Part shown: positions 17,036 to 25,052 of the stretch, piece after piece | Layout: every line of letters starts with the position of its first letter | Numbering within the stretch: the stretch's first letter is position 1 | Assembly (NCBI GenBank): GCA_964507325.1 | Contig: CAZDQL010000017.1 | Coordinates: 23,057 to 87,056, forward strand | Source: CAZDQL01 sp964507325 | Lineage (GTDB): Bacteria > Planctomycetota > UBA1135 > GCA-002686595 | Direction: 5' to 3' | Length of the DNA: 64,000 nt | Program-made: the position numbers and the translations under genes | The notes under the pieces: model-generated | What the model was told of the DNA's origin: nothing | Database searches by the model: none | What the model saw: only the letters and a program-made list of their open reading frames with translations

Positions 17036-17512
17036 GTGGATACCTCAGCCGACAGCAATCTCCCCGAGCCCGAGCTACCCGAGGAGGACCTCCCCCAGGA
17101 GGACTCCCCCGCGGTCGAGGAAGCGGAGTCGGAGGTCCCCGTCCCGGAGGCCGCCGCCCCCCGTCAGTACCGGGCGGTGCACCGCTACGCGCGCTGCACC
17201 GCGCGCAAGGCCAGGCTGATGGCCGACCTGATCCGCGGCCGCAGTGCCAACGAGGCCCTCGAGGTGCTCGAGTTCGCTCCCCAGCGGGCGGCCGCCATGT
17301 ACAAGAAGGTGCTGCGTTCGGCGCTGGCCAACGCGGCCCAGGACGAGAGCGTCAACCTCAACCGCCTGAAGGTCGTGGACTCTCGGGCGGATGACGGCCC
17401 CATGCTCAACAACCGCCTGCGTTGGCGACCGGGCCCCCAGGGGCGCGCCATGCCGTTCGCCAAGAAGACCAGCCACCTGACCGTGGTCGTCGCTGAAGTA
17501 CGGGAAGGCTGA
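17036..17512 (+). CDS. rplV: 50S ribosomal protein L22 with acidic N-terminal extension
   Basis: 158 residues when started at the GTG at 17036, which has GGAG (17027-17030) five bases upstream; the family norm is about 110. The L22 core begins near residue 45 with VHRYARCTARKARLMADLIRG and continues through AAAMYKKVLRSALANA to GRAMPFAKKTSHLTVVVAE, which includes the tunnel-lining hairpin. The extra ~42 N-terminal residues are rich in Glu, Asp and Pro (PEPELPEEDLPQED), which is odd for an rRNA-binding protein. The extension would lie on the ribosome surface near the exit tunnel. A later start cannot be excluded, but the ribosome-binding site favours this one. Confidence 0.93.
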   Translation: MDTSADSNLPEPELPEEDLPQEDSPAVEEAESEVPVPEAAAPRQYRAVHRYARCTARKARLMADLIRGRSANEALEVLEFAPQRAAAMYKKVLRSALANAAQDESVNLNRLKVVDSRADDGPMLNNRLRWRPGPQGRAMPFAKKTSHLTVVVAEVREG

Positions 17513-17519
17513 GGAATCG

Positions 17520-18242
17520 ATGGGACAGAAGATCCACCCCACCGGATACCGCATCGGCACGATCGAGCCCTGGGCCTCGCGCTGGCACGGCGGCAAGAAG
17601 AACTTCGCGTCGCTGCTCCTGCAGGACAAGCTCATCCGCGATCACATCCGCAAGGAGTACGGCTCCGCCGGTATCCCGCGTATCGAGATCGAGCGCACCG
17701 GCGAGGCCGTGAACGTGATCATCTACACCGCCCGGCCGGGAGTGCTGGTCGGTCGCAAGGGCGTGCGCATCGACCAGCTCAAGAGCGAGCTGCAGAAGAT
17801 CGCGGACATGGTGGTGCACCTGACCATCCACGAGGTGAAGCGCCCCGAACTCTCCTCGGCGCTGGTGGCCGAGGTGATCGCCGACGCGCTCAAGCGCCGC
17901 ATGGCGTTCCGGCGCGCGGTCAAGAAGGCCATCCAGACCACGATGCAAGCGGGCGCCAAGGGCATCAAGGTCGAGGTCAACGGGCGCCTGGGAGGGGCGG
18001 ACATGGCGCGCACCGCCAAGGAGCGCGAAGGCCGCGTGCCCCTCTCCACCCTCCAGTCCCACGTCGAGTACGGCTTCGCCGAATCGCGCACGACCTACGG
18101 CATCATCGGCGTCAAGGTCTGGATCTACAAGGGCGACATCGAGCGCGGTCAGAAGGTCAATTACCGGCAGGTCTCCGCAGCCGGCCCGCGTCTGGAGCGC
18201 GGTCCGCGACGCGGCGGCCGCCCGCGGCGAGGAGGTGCCTGA
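17520..18242 (+). CDS. rpsC: 30S ribosomal protein S3
   Basis: 240 residues. S3 forms part of the mRNA entry tunnel and has helicase activity with S4 and S5. MGQKIHPTGYRIG, the KH-type motif GVLVGRKGVRIDQLK and the C-terminal GRLGGADMARTAKEREGRVPL-like core (seen as GRLGGADMART and GRVPLSTLQ) identify it. The tail is rich in Arg and Gly (GPRRGGRPRRGG). Its stop shares one base with the rplP start. Confidence 0.97.
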   Translation: MGQKIHPTGYRIGTIEPWASRWHGGKKNFASLLLQDKLIRDHIRKEYGSAGIPRIEIERTGEAVNVIIYTARPGVLVGRKGVRIDQLKSELQKIADMVVHLTIHEVKRPELSSALVAEVIADALKRRMAFRRAVKKAIQTTMQAGAKGIKVEVNGRLGGADMARTAKEREGRVPLSTLQSHVEYGFAESRTTYGIIGVKVWIYKGDIERGQKVNYRQVSAAGPRLERGPRRGGRPRRGGA

Positions 18243-18661
18243 TGGCCTACATGCCCAAGAGGATCCGCCACCGCAAGGTGCAGCGCGGTCGAGTCCGGGG
18301 CTACGCCCAGCGCGGCAACCGGGTGGTCTTCGGTGATTACGGCCTGCAGGCCCTCGATCCCGGCTGGATCACCGGCCGCCAGCTCGAAGCGGGTCGCGTG
18401 GCGGCCAACCGAGCCACCGGTGGGGGAGCCAAGATCTGGATCCGTGTCTTCCCCGACAAGCCCGTTTCCGCCAAGCCCGCCGAGACGCGCATGGGCAAGG
18501 GCAAGGGGGACATCGACTACTGGGCGGCGGTGGTGCGTCCCGGCTCGATCCTCTTCGAGCTGGGCAACGTCACCGAGGACAAGGCCAAGCTGGCCTTCAA
18601 GCGGGTCGCCCACAAGATGCCCATCAAGGTGCGCTTGGTCCGCCGTCTCCCCACGACCTAG
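18242..18661 (+). CDS. rplP: 50S ribosomal protein L16
   Basis: 139 residues, standard. L16 helps position A-site tRNA and organises 23S rRNA helix 38. MPKRIRHRKVQRGR, QRGNRVVFGDYGLQAL, RMGKGKGDIDYWAAVVRPG and KLAFKRVAHKMPIK are the family's landmarks. Its ATG overlaps the rpsC stop (TGATG), so it is translationally coupled to S3. Confidence 0.97.
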   Translation: MAYMPKRIRHRKVQRGRVRGYAQRGNRVVFGDYGLQALDPGWITGRQLEAGRVAANRATGGGAKIWIRVFPDKPVSAKPAETRMGKGKGDIDYWAAVVRPGSILFELGNVTEDKAKLAFKRVAHKMPIKVRLVRRLPTT

Positions 18662-18677
18662 GAAGGCCAGGCACGCG

Positions 18678-18893
18678 ATGAAGATCGAGGAAATCCGCAG
18701 CAAGACCGACTCGGAGCTCGAGTTCGACATCTCCAAGCTCAAGAAGGAGTTGTTCGACCTGCGTTTCCGGGCGGCCACCGACACGGTCTCCAACACCGCC
18801 GACATCACCCGCCTGCGCAGGTCGATCGCGCGGGTCACCACCGTCCTGCACGAGCGTGCCACCGGCGTCCGCGGCCAGACGCCCCGGCAGTAG
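18678..18893 (+). CDS. rpmC: 50S ribosomal protein L29
   Basis: 71 residues, typical. L29 is a small helical hairpin next to L23 at the tunnel exit. MKIEEIRSKTDSELEFDI, LKKELFDLRFRAATDTVSN and the DITRLRRSIARVTTVL helix match the family. It starts 16 bases after rplP. A longer in-frame reading upstream is a shadow of rplP. Confidence 0.95.
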   Translation: MKIEEIRSKTDSELEFDISKLKKELFDLRFRAATDTVSNTADITRLRRSIARVTTVLHERATGVRGQTPRQ

Positions 18894-18904
18894 GAGCTAG
18901 AGAA

Positions 18905-19219
18905 GTGATCGAATCCTCCGCCAGCGAGCAACGCAACAAGCGCCGGGTGATCCAGGGCGCCGTGACGAGTGACCGCATGGACAAGTCCATCACGGTCACG
19001 ATCGAGCGCCGCTTCAAGCACCCCAAGTACAAGAAGTACATCCGCAAGCACACCAAGGTCCACGCCCACGACGCAGAGAACCAGGCCGCGGTGGGCGACA
19101 CCGTCGAGATCATGGAGTGCCGGCCGCTCTCGAAGTCCAAGCGCTGGCGCCTGGTCCGCATCCTGAAGCGGCCCCGCCTGGCCTCCTCGGAGACCCATCA
19201 AGAGGGAGGTGCCCAGTGA
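18905..19219 (+). CDS. rpsQ: 30S ribosomal protein S17
   Basis: 104 residues against about 85, owing to short extensions at both ends. S17 is an OB-fold primary 16S rRNA binder. GAVTSDRMDKSITVTIERRFKHP and the YIRKHTKVHAHDAEN stretch are clear (in parts: MDKSITVTIERR, HTKVHAHD), then VGDTVEIMECRPLSKSKRW. It uses a GTG start with GGAG (18893-18896) upstream. Its stop overlaps the rplN GTG start. Confidence 0.95.
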   Translation: MIESSASEQRNKRRVIQGAVTSDRMDKSITVTIERRFKHPKYKKYIRKHTKVHAHDAENQAAVGDTVEIMECRPLSKSKRWRLVRILKRPRLASSETHQEGGAQ

Positions 19220-19584
19220 TCCAGATGCAGACCTACCTGGACGTCGCCGACAACACCGGCGCCAAGCAGGCTCAGTGCATCAAGGTGCTGGGTGGCACCC
19301 ACCGCCGCTACGCGGGATTGGGCGACGTCATCGTGGCCTCGGTCAAGAAGTCGATCCCCGGCTCCGAGGTCAAGCCCGGCACCATCGTCAAGGGCGTCAT
19401 CGTGCGCACCAAGAAGAGCACGCGCCGCGAGGACGGCTCCTACGTGCGCTTCGACCGCAACGCGATGGTGATCGTGGATCCCGAGGGCAACCCGCGCGGG
19501 ACACGCATCTTCGGAGCGGTGGCGCGCGAGCTGCGCGACCGCAACTTCATGAAGATCGTCTCGCTGGCCCAGGAGGTGATCTGA
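19216..19584 (+). CDS. rplN: 50S ribosomal protein L14
   Basis: 122 residues, exactly the family length when started at GTG 19216, with GGAGGT at 19205-19210 five bases upstream. L14 lies at the subunit interface and is the docking site of the silencing factor RsfS. YLDVADNTGAKQAQCIKVLG, HRRYAGLGDVI, VVRTKKSTRR-like VRTKKSTRREDGSYVRFD (here with IVRTKKST) and GTRIFGAVARELR are diagnostic. The start overlaps the rpsQ stop by four bases. Confidence 0.97.
   Translation: MIQMQTYLDVADNTGAKQAQCIKVLGGTHRRYAGLGDVIVASVKKSIPGSEVKPGTIVKGVIVRTKKSTRREDGSYVRFDRNAMVIVDPEGNPRGTRIFGAVARELRDRNFMKIVSLAQEVI
19571..19580 (+). promoter_or_regulatory. full-length Shine-Dalgarno sequence of rplX
   Basis: AGGAGGTGAT is a complete complement to the 16S 3' end, located inside the last codons of rplN, three bases before the ATG at 19584. 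The close spacing and overlap with rplN suggest strong coupled initiation of L24. Confidence 0.6.
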
Positions 19585-19844
19585 TGAAGATCAAGCGCGG
19601 CGACCAGGTGGTGGTGATCTCCGGCAACGACCGCGGCAAGCAGGGCGAGGTGCAGGCCGTCCTGCGCGGCAAGAACCGCGTCGTCGTGGCCGGCGTCAAC
19701 GTGCGCGTGAAGCACACCAAACCCACCCAGCAGTCCCCCCAAGGCGAGCGGGTGACGCGCGAGTTCCCCATCCACGCCAGCAACGTGATGCTCGTCGACC
19801 CCTCCACCGGCAAGCGGACGCGCAAGCGCCCGGAAGAGGAGTAG
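19584..19844 (+). CDS. rplX: 50S ribosomal protein L24
   Basis: 86 residues, slightly short of the usual 100. L24 is one of two assembly initiators of the large subunit. A KOW motif (KRGDQVVVISGNDRGKQGEV) and VVVAGVNVRVKHTKP are conserved. Its ATG shares a base with the rplN stop (TGATG), and it has a full Shine-Dalgarno sequence. Confidence 0.96.
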   Translation: MKIKRGDQVVVISGNDRGKQGEVQAVLRGKNRVVVAGVNVRVKHTKPTQQSPQGERVTREFPIHASNVMLVDPSTGKRTRKRPEEE

Positions 19845-19848
19845 TGCC

Positions 19849-20409
19849 ATGACCGCTCCCCGGCTCAAAGAACGCTACCAGAGCGAGGTCAAGCAGGCGC
19901 TCAAGGAGAGCTTCGGCATCACCAACGACCTGGCCGTCCCCAGCCTCGAGAAGATCGTCGTCAACATGGGGGTCAAGGGCGCAGTCGAGTCCAAGGCCAA
20001 GACCGAGACCGCCGCGCGCGACCTTTCGATCATCACCGGCCAGAAGCCGACGGTGCGCTACGCCAAGCACTCCGTGGCGGGCTTCAAGCTGCGCAAGGGC
20101 ATGCCCATCGGGTGCGCCGTCACCTTGCGGCGCGACCGCATGTGGGAGTTCGCCGATCGACTGATCTCGGTGGTCCTGCCCCGGATCCGCGACTTCCGCG
20201 GAGTTAAGAGCAAGTTGGATGGGCGTGGCAACTTCACCGTCGGCCTCTCGGAGCAGTCCGTCTTCCCCGAGATCGACTTCGACAGGATCGAGTTCCAGCA
20301 GGGGATGGACATCACCTTCGTGACCTCCGCCAAGGACGACGAGCAGGGCTACGCGCTGCTCAAGGAGTTGGGCATGCCGTTCCAGGACCGCGAAGGAGGG
20401 GCCAACTAG
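19849..20409 (+). CDS. rplE: 50S ribosomal protein L5
   Basis: 186 residues, standard. L5 binds 5S rRNA and makes a bridge to S13 and the P-site tRNA. RLKERYQSEVKQALKE, VPSLEKIVVNMGVK, TGQKPTVRYAKHSVAGFKLR and FPEIDFDRIEFQQGMDITF (in part) identify it. It follows rplX by four bases and precedes rpsZ by two. Confidence 0.97.
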   Translation: MTAPRLKERYQSEVKQALKESFGITNDLAVPSLEKIVVNMGVKGAVESKAKTETAARDLSIITGQKPTVRYAKHSVAGFKLRKGMPIGCAVTLRRDRMWEFADRLISVVLPRIRDFRGVKSKLDGRGNFTVGLSEQSVFPEIDFDRIEFQQGMDITFVTSAKDDEQGYALLKELGMPFQDREGGAN

Positions 20410-20411
20410 CC

Positions 20412-20597
20412 ATGGCCAAGAAATCGATGATCGCCAAGTGCGCGCGCAAGCCCAAGTACCCGACGCGCGCCTACCGGCGTTGCAGCTTCTGCGGCCGTCC
20501 CCGGGCCGTTTATCGCAAGTTCGGTATCTGCCGCATCTGCCTGCGCGAACGCGCCCACCTGGGCGAGATCCCCGGCATGCGCAAGGCCTCGTGGTAG
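20412..20597 (+). CDS. rpsZ: 30S ribosomal protein S14, zinc-binding type
   Basis: 61 residues, the short C+ form. The zinc site is intact: CSFCGR followed by CRICLRE gives two CxxC pairs. The family opening MAKKSMIAKCARKPKY and the terminal GEIPGMRKASW match type Z S14 as in Bacillus and Thermus. S14 is a late-assembling 30S head protein. Some bacteria keep a zinc-free paralogue for zinc starvation; none is in this window. Confidence 0.96.
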   Translation: MAKKSMIAKCARKPKYPTRAYRRCSFCGRPRAVYRKFGICRICLRERAHLGEIPGMRKASW

Positions 20598-20610
20598 GAG
20601 GACGTCGACG

Positions 20611-21006
20611 ATGATGACCGACCCCATCGCGGACATGTTGACCCGCATCCGCAACGCCAATTCCATCGGCCGCAAGCAGGTGGCGATGCCGGCTTCGAAG
20701 ATGCGCGTCGGCATCGCCGAAGTGCTCAAAGAGGAGGGCTTCATCGCCACCTACGAGGTCACGGAGTCCAAGCCCGCGAGCACCCTCACCCTCGATCTGA
20801 AGTACGGCATCGACGGCGAGCGCGTCATCCGCAGCATCACCCGCGTGAGCAAACCCGGCTGCCGCGTCTACTCGAACGTGACGGAACTCAAGCCCGTCCT
20901 GCTTGGACAGGGCATCCACGTCGTATCCACTCCCAAGGGAGTCGTCTCCGACCGCAAGGCTCGCGAGCTGCGCGTCGGGGGCGAGATCCTGGCCACGGTC
21001 TACTGA
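20611..21006 (+). CDS. rpsH: 30S ribosomal protein S8
   Basis: 131 residues, standard. S8 binds 16S helix 21 and in E. coli represses the spc operon. DPIADMLTRIRNAN at the N-terminus and VVSDRKARELRVGGEILATVY at the C-terminus (in part, SDRKARELRVGGEIL) are diagnostic. Two consecutive ATG codons (20611 and 20614) are possible starts; the second matches the common MTDPIADML form. Confidence 0.96.
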   Translation: MMTDPIADMLTRIRNANSIGRKQVAMPASKMRVGIAEVLKEEGFIATYEVTESKPASTLTLDLKYGIDGERVIRSITRVSKPGCRVYSNVTELKPVLLGQGIHVVSTPKGVVSDRKARELRVGGEILATVY

Positions 21007-21028
21007 GAGGCCCTGGAGGAAGCTCGGC

Positions 21029-21574
21029 ATGTCCCGAATCGGCAAGCAACCCATCACGATCCCCGCTGGGGTCACCGTCGAATCCAAGGGTCGGCGGGTC
21101 GACGTCAAGGGACCCAACGGGGCCCTGACGATGGACTTGCGCCCCGAGGTCGACCTGGAGGTCGAGGGGCCCAAGGCTCAGGTGGTCCTCAACGGCAGCG
21201 GAGCCCCCAGGCAGGCGCGCGCCTTCCACGGCATGACGCGGGCGCTCCTGAACAACATGGTTCTCGGCGTCTCCAAGGGCTTCCAGAAGAGGCTCGAGAT
21301 CGTCGGCATCGGGTGGAACGTCCAAGCCCAGGCCAAGAAGGTCGTGCTCAACATCGGCTTCTGCCACCCGGTCGAGATCCCCCTGCCCGATGGCGTGTCC
21401 GCCGAGTGCCCCAACCCGACCGCGATCACCATCACCGGGGCCGACAAGCAGGCCGTCGGCCAGCTGGCGGCGGAGATCCGAGCCGTGCGGCCCCCCGAGC
21501 CCTACAAGGGCAAGGGGATCCGCTACCAGGGCGAGTACGTGCGTCGCAAGGCCGGCAAGACCTTCGGGAGCTAG
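21029..21574 (+). CDS. rplF: 50S ribosomal protein L6
   Basis: 181 residues, standard. L6 lies near the factor-binding site. MSRIGKQPITIPAGV, the internal duplicated fold and the C-terminal GKGIRYQGEYVRRKAGK are conserved. GGAGGA at 21015-21020, eight bases upstream, supports the ATG at 21029; the longer in-frame reading is a shadow of rpsH. rplR starts five bases after the stop. Confidence 0.97.
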   Translation: MSRIGKQPITIPAGVTVESKGRRVDVKGPNGALTMDLRPEVDLEVEGPKAQVVLNGSGAPRQARAFHGMTRALLNNMVLGVSKGFQKRLEIVGIGWNVQAQAKKVVLNIGFCHPVEIPLPDGVSAECPNPTAITITGADKQAVGQLAAEIRAVRPPEPYKGKGIRYQGEYVRRKAGKTFGS

Positions 21575-21579
21575 CCCCC

Positions 21580-21957
21580 ATGACCCTCAAGTCCTCCACC
21601 CTCCTCAAGAACAAGCGGCGCTTGCGCCGCCGTCATCACGTGCGCTCGCGCCTGCGGCTGCAGAGCGATCTGCCGCGCCTGTCGGTCAACCGCACGCTCA
21701 AGCACATCTCCGCCCAGGTCATCGACGACCGCAGCGGACGCACCCTGGCCGCTGCCTCCACCACCGCCAAGGCCCTGGGCGAAGCCCTGACCGGCAAGAA
21801 GAAGACCGAGCAGGCGGCCTTGGTCGGCGCCGAGATCGCGCGACTGGCCAAAGAGGCTGGGGTCGAGGCGGTCGCCTTCGATCGCGGCCATTCCAAGTAC
21901 CACGGGCGCGTGAAAGCGCTCGCCGACGCCGCCCGCGAGGGCGGGCTGAGATTCTGA
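21580..21957 (+). CDS. rplR: 50S ribosomal protein L18
   Basis: 125 residues, standard. L18 binds 5S rRNA together with L5. RRRHHVRSRLRLQSDLPRLSV, a strongly basic N-terminus, is followed by HISAQVIDDRSGRTLAAAST and the C-terminal FDRGHSKYHGRVKALADAAREGGL (in part), all family marks. It overlaps no neighbour; rpsE follows after 13 bases. Confidence 0.96.
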   Translation: MTLKSSTLLKNKRRLRRRHHVRSRLRLQSDLPRLSVNRTLKHISAQVIDDRSGRTLAAASTTAKALGEALTGKKKTEQAALVGAEIARLAKEAGVEAVAFDRGHSKYHGRVKALADAAREGGLRF

Positions 21958-21970
21958 TCGCGCTCCGAGC

Positions 21971-22483
21971 ATGAAGCACCAGACCGAATACCTGGACCAC
22001 TCCGAGGTCGACCAGATCGAGAACCTGGCGGAGCAGTTGATCAAGATCAACCGCTGCGCAGCCGTCGTGAAGGGGGGCCGTCGCTTCTCCTTCTCTGCCC
22101 TGGTGGTCGTCGGCAGCCGCGAGGGAGCCGTCGGTTGCGGCTTCGGCAAGGCGCGTCAGGTCCCCTCGGCCGTCGAGAAGGCCAACAAGGACGGACGCAA
22201 GCACTTGCAGCGCGTGCCGCTCACCGAGTGGGGCAGCATCCCGCACGAGGTGCAGGGCGAGTACTGCGGAGCCACCGTGCGATTGGTGCCCGCCTCCAGC
22301 GGATCCGGCATCACCGCCGGCGCCTCGGTGCGCGCCGTGGCGGAGATGGCCGGCATCAAGAACCTGCTCTCCAAGGCCTTCGGTTCAACCAACCCGGTCA
22401 ACCTCGTCAAGGCCACCCTCCACGCCCTCTCGCAGCTCAGGACTCCGGAAGAGGTGGCCGAACTGCGGGGAGTCGAGCTCTAG
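21971..22483 (+). CDS. rpsE: 30S ribosomal protein S5
   Basis: 170 residues, standard. S5 contributes to decoding accuracy and the mRNA entry tunnel. The S5 domain shows KINRCAAVVKGGRRFSFSAL, VVGSREGAVGCGFGKA, LVPASSGSGITAGASVRAV and the terminal STNPVNLVKATLHAL. No classic spectinomycin-resistance deletion in the VKGGRR loop is seen. rpmD (L30), usually next, is absent here and rplO follows directly, as in several phyla. Confidence 0.97.
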   Translation: MKHQTEYLDHSEVDQIENLAEQLIKINRCAAVVKGGRRFSFSALVVVGSREGAVGCGFGKARQVPSAVEKANKDGRKHLQRVPLTEWGSIPHEVQGEYCGATVRLVPASSGSGITAGASVRAVAEMAGIKNLLSKAFGSTNPVNLVKATLHALSQLRTPEEVAELRGVEL

Positions 22484-22503
22484 CCCGGAAGGAACCAGTA
22501 GCC

Positions 22504-23052
22504 ATGGACCTCAAGACCGTTTGCGCCAAGGGCACCAAGTACAAGGCCCGCCAACGCGTCGGCCGCGGCATCGGCTCCGGTAGCGGCAAGACCTGTGGCC
22601 GGGGGCACAAGGGCCGTGGAGCGCGCTCGGGCGCCAGCAGGCGCGCGGGGTACGAGGGCGGCCAGATGCCGATCTACCGCCGGGTGCCCAAGCGCGGGTT
22701 CACCAACGCCCGCTTCCGCACCGAGTACACCACCATCAACGTCGACAAGCTCAACGCCTTCGCCGACGGGGACGTGGTCGATCTGGCGACCATCCTGGGC
22801 CGGGGACTGGCCAGCAAGAACACCGACCTCCTGAAGGTGCTCGGCAACGGCACGCTCGAGCGGCGACTCACGGTGCGCGCCCAGAAGTGCAGCGCCTCGG
22901 CGGCGGAGAAGATCCAGGCCGCCGGAGGCGAGTTCGTGCAACTCGATCCGCGTGGGCGCGAGGTCTCCGGCGGCGCACCGTCCGAGCCCGAGGTCCCCGC
23001 GGACCAGCCGCAAGGCGACGCGCAAGAGAGCCAGGGAGAGGAGGACGCCTAG
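22504..23052 (+). CDS. rplO: 50S ribosomal protein L15 with acidic tail
   Basis: 182 residues against about 145. The core is standard: RQRVGRGIGSGSGKTCGRGH, GARSGASRRAGYEGGQMP, RRVPKRGFTN and the C-terminal half ending near residue 150. Beyond it comes a Glu/Pro/Gln-rich tail of roughly 30 residues (PSEPEVPADQPQGDAQESQG). L15 joins assembly of the 50S central region. The gap to rpsE is 20 bases; there is no rpmD gene between them. Confidence 0.95.
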   Translation: MDLKTVCAKGTKYKARQRVGRGIGSGSGKTCGRGHKGRGARSGASRRAGYEGGQMPIYRRVPKRGFTNARFRTEYTTINVDKLNAFADGDVVDLATILGRGLASKNTDLLKVLGNGTLERRLTVRAQKCSASAAEKIQAAGGEFVQLDPRGREVSGGAPSEPEVPADQPQGDAQESQGEEDA

Positions 23053-23055
23053 ACC

Positions 23056-24390
23056 GTGGAAGCGAGCCCCCTACAGCTCTTCCGGATCCCCGAGACGCGG
23101 GAGAAGATCTTCAGGACCCTCGGGCTCCTGCTCTGCTACCGCCTCGGTTTCCAGATCCCCCTGCCGGGCATGGACCCCAAGTTCGTCTCGCAGATGGGGA
23201 GTCAGGGTCTGTTCGGTCTGCTCTCCGCGCTCTCCGGCGGGCGTCTGGGCGATACCACCATCTTCGCCCTGGGCATCATGCCCTACATCTCCGCCTCCAT
23301 CATCTTCTCGATGCTGACCAAGGTCTCCCCGACCTTGGAGGCGGTCTCCAAGGAGGGGGCTTCCGGTCAGAAGAAGATCAACCAGTGGACGCGCCTGGCG
23401 ACCGTGCCGATCGCCCTGGTCCAGTCGATCTTCATCTACACGGGGGTCTTCCTGGCGGCGCGCGAGAGGATGGTCATGCCCGCCATGCGGGACAACCCGA
23501 TCGCGCTGGCCTTCATCGTGATCACGGGGCTGGTGGCGGGGGCCCTGTTGGTGATGTGGATCGGCGAGCTGATCACCGAGTACGGAGTCGGCAACGGCGC
23601 CTCGTTGATCATCATGGCCGGAATCATCGCCTCCCTACCCAGTAGCATGGCGGCCATCTCGGACCAGCCCGAGTTCTGGCAGACGTTGATGTTCCTGGTC
23701 TTCGTGTGGCTGATCACCATCTTCGTGGTGGTCTTCATGCACAAGGGGGCGCGGCGAGTCCCGATCCAGTACGCGCGCTTGCAGCGCGGCCGGCGGGTCT
23801 ACGGCGGACAGCGGCACTTCCTGCCCCTCAAGGTGAACATGGCCGGGGTGATGCCGATCATCTTCGCCTCGGTGCTGTTCGTGATCCCGGGGATCCTGTT
23901 CCAGTGGTTCGGCTGGGCCTACATGCAGCAGGTCTTCTCGAACCAGACGGGCTTCATCTACGTCACCGCCTACGCCGCCCTCATCTTCTCCTTCTCCTTC
24001 TTCTGGAACCGGTTGATGTTCAACCCGGAGGAGATCGCCAACAACCTCAGGGAACACGGCTCCTTCATTCCTGGCATCCGACCCGGTCTGAAGACGGCGG
24101 AGTTCCTCTCCAACACGCTCACCCGGATCACCCTGGCCGGCGCCGCCTTCTTGGCGGCCGTCGCGGTGGTGCCGGCGTTCATCACCGAGGACACGGGGAT
24201 GACGCCACAGATGCGCTACTTCGTCGGCGGCACCTCGGTGCTGATCGTCGTCGGGGTGGCCCTCGACCTGGTCGACAAACTGAATGCGCAGTTGGTGATG
24301 CGCCAGTACGACTCCGCCGGCGGTCCGGGTCGTGGCGGCGGACCCAAGGGAGGCGGGGCCTCCTGGACCAAGACTGGAGGTGACAAGTGA
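23056..24390 (+). CDS. secY: preprotein translocase subunit SecY
   Basis: 444 residues, standard, with about ten membrane helices. SecY is the protein-conducting channel for Sec and SRP substrates, including the lipoproteins and secretin encoded here. The start LFRIPETREKIFRTLGLLL, PLPGMDP, the plug region FSALSGGRLGDTTIF-like (LLSALSGG), LGIMPYISASIIFSML, and the cytosolic loop with YGGQRHFLPLKVNMAGVMPIIF (in part) are characteristic. GTG start three bases after rplO. The C-terminal tail is Gly-rich. Its stop overlaps the adk start. Confidence 0.98.
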   Translation: MEASPLQLFRIPETREKIFRTLGLLLCYRLGFQIPLPGMDPKFVSQMGSQGLFGLLSALSGGRLGDTTIFALGIMPYISASIIFSMLTKVSPTLEAVSKEGASGQKKINQWTRLATVPIALVQSIFIYTGVFLAARERMVMPAMRDNPIALAFIVITGLVAGALLVMWIGELITEYGVGNGASLIIMAGIIASLPSSMAAISDQPEFWQTLMFLVFVWLITIFVVVFMHKGARRVPIQYARLQRGRRVYGGQRHFLPLKVNMAGVMPIIFASVLFVIPGILFQWFGWAYMQQVFSNQTGFIYVTAYAALIFSFSFFWNRLMFNPEEIANNLREHGSFIPGIRPGLKTAEFLSNTLTRITLAGAAFLAAVAVVPAFITEDTGMTPQMRYFVGGTSVLIVVGVALDLVDKLNAQLVMRQYDSAGGPGRGGGPKGGGASWTKTGGDK

Positions 24391-25052
24391 GTCGTGTGGT
24401 CATCCTGCTCGGACCCCCGGGCGCCGGCAAGGGCACCCAGGCGGTGCGTCTCTCTGGGCGGCTCTCCCTGCCGCACATCTCGACCGGGGACCTGTTCCGC
24501 GAGAACCTGTCCCAGGGGACGGACCTCGGCGCGCGCGCCAAGGAGTTCATGGAGAGCGGCCGACTCGTTCCCGACGAGCTGGTCGTGGACATGCTCTTCG
24601 ATCGCGTGGGGCGCGAGGATTGCAGTCAGGGTTACCTGCTCGACGGATTCCCGCGCACGGTGGCGCAGGCCGAAGAGCTGGGACGGCGCCTGGGAGACGG
24701 CACCCCGGTGACGGTTGTCAACCTGGACGTGCCCGACGAGGTGATCGTCGAGCGTGCCGGCGGCCGACTGCTGTGCCGCGCCTGTGGGAACATCCAGCAC
24801 CTGAAGTACTCCCCCCCCGCCCAAGAGGGCGTCTGCGACGCCTGTGGGGGCGAGCTCTACCAGCGCGACGACGACAAGCCCGAGGTGGTCCGCCAGCGGC
24901 TGACCGTCTATCACGAACAGACCCAACCCGTGGTCGACTGGTACCTCCAGGCGAGCGCGACGGGGGGCGGCGTGCTGCACAACGTGGACGGTGCCGGCAC
25001 GCCAGACGAGGTCTTCACGGCCAGCATCGCTTGCTTCCAGGAGGGGGTGTAG
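24387..25052 (+). CDS. adk: adenylate kinase, zinc-lid type
   Basis: 221 residues. Catalyses ATP + AMP = 2 ADP. The P-loop is GPPGAGKGT (residues 9-17), the AMP site has STGDLFREN, and DGFPRTVAQA is intact. The LID carries a zinc site, C130-x2-C133 and C150-x2-C153, as in Gram-positive and many deep-branching adenylate kinases. GTG start overlapping the secY stop (GTGA). The methionine aminopeptidase gene that often follows adk is missing; infA comes next. Confidence 0.97.
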   Translation: MSRVVILLGPPGAGKGTQAVRLSGRLSLPHISTGDLFRENLSQGTDLGARAKEFMESGRLVPDELVVDMLFDRVGREDCSQGYLLDGFPRTVAQAEELGRRLGDGTPVTVVNLDVPDEVIVERAGGRLLCRACGNIQHLKYSPPAQEGVCDACGGELYQRDDDKPEVVRQRLTVYHEQTQPVVDWYLQASATGGGVLHNVDGAGTPDEVFTASIACFQEGV

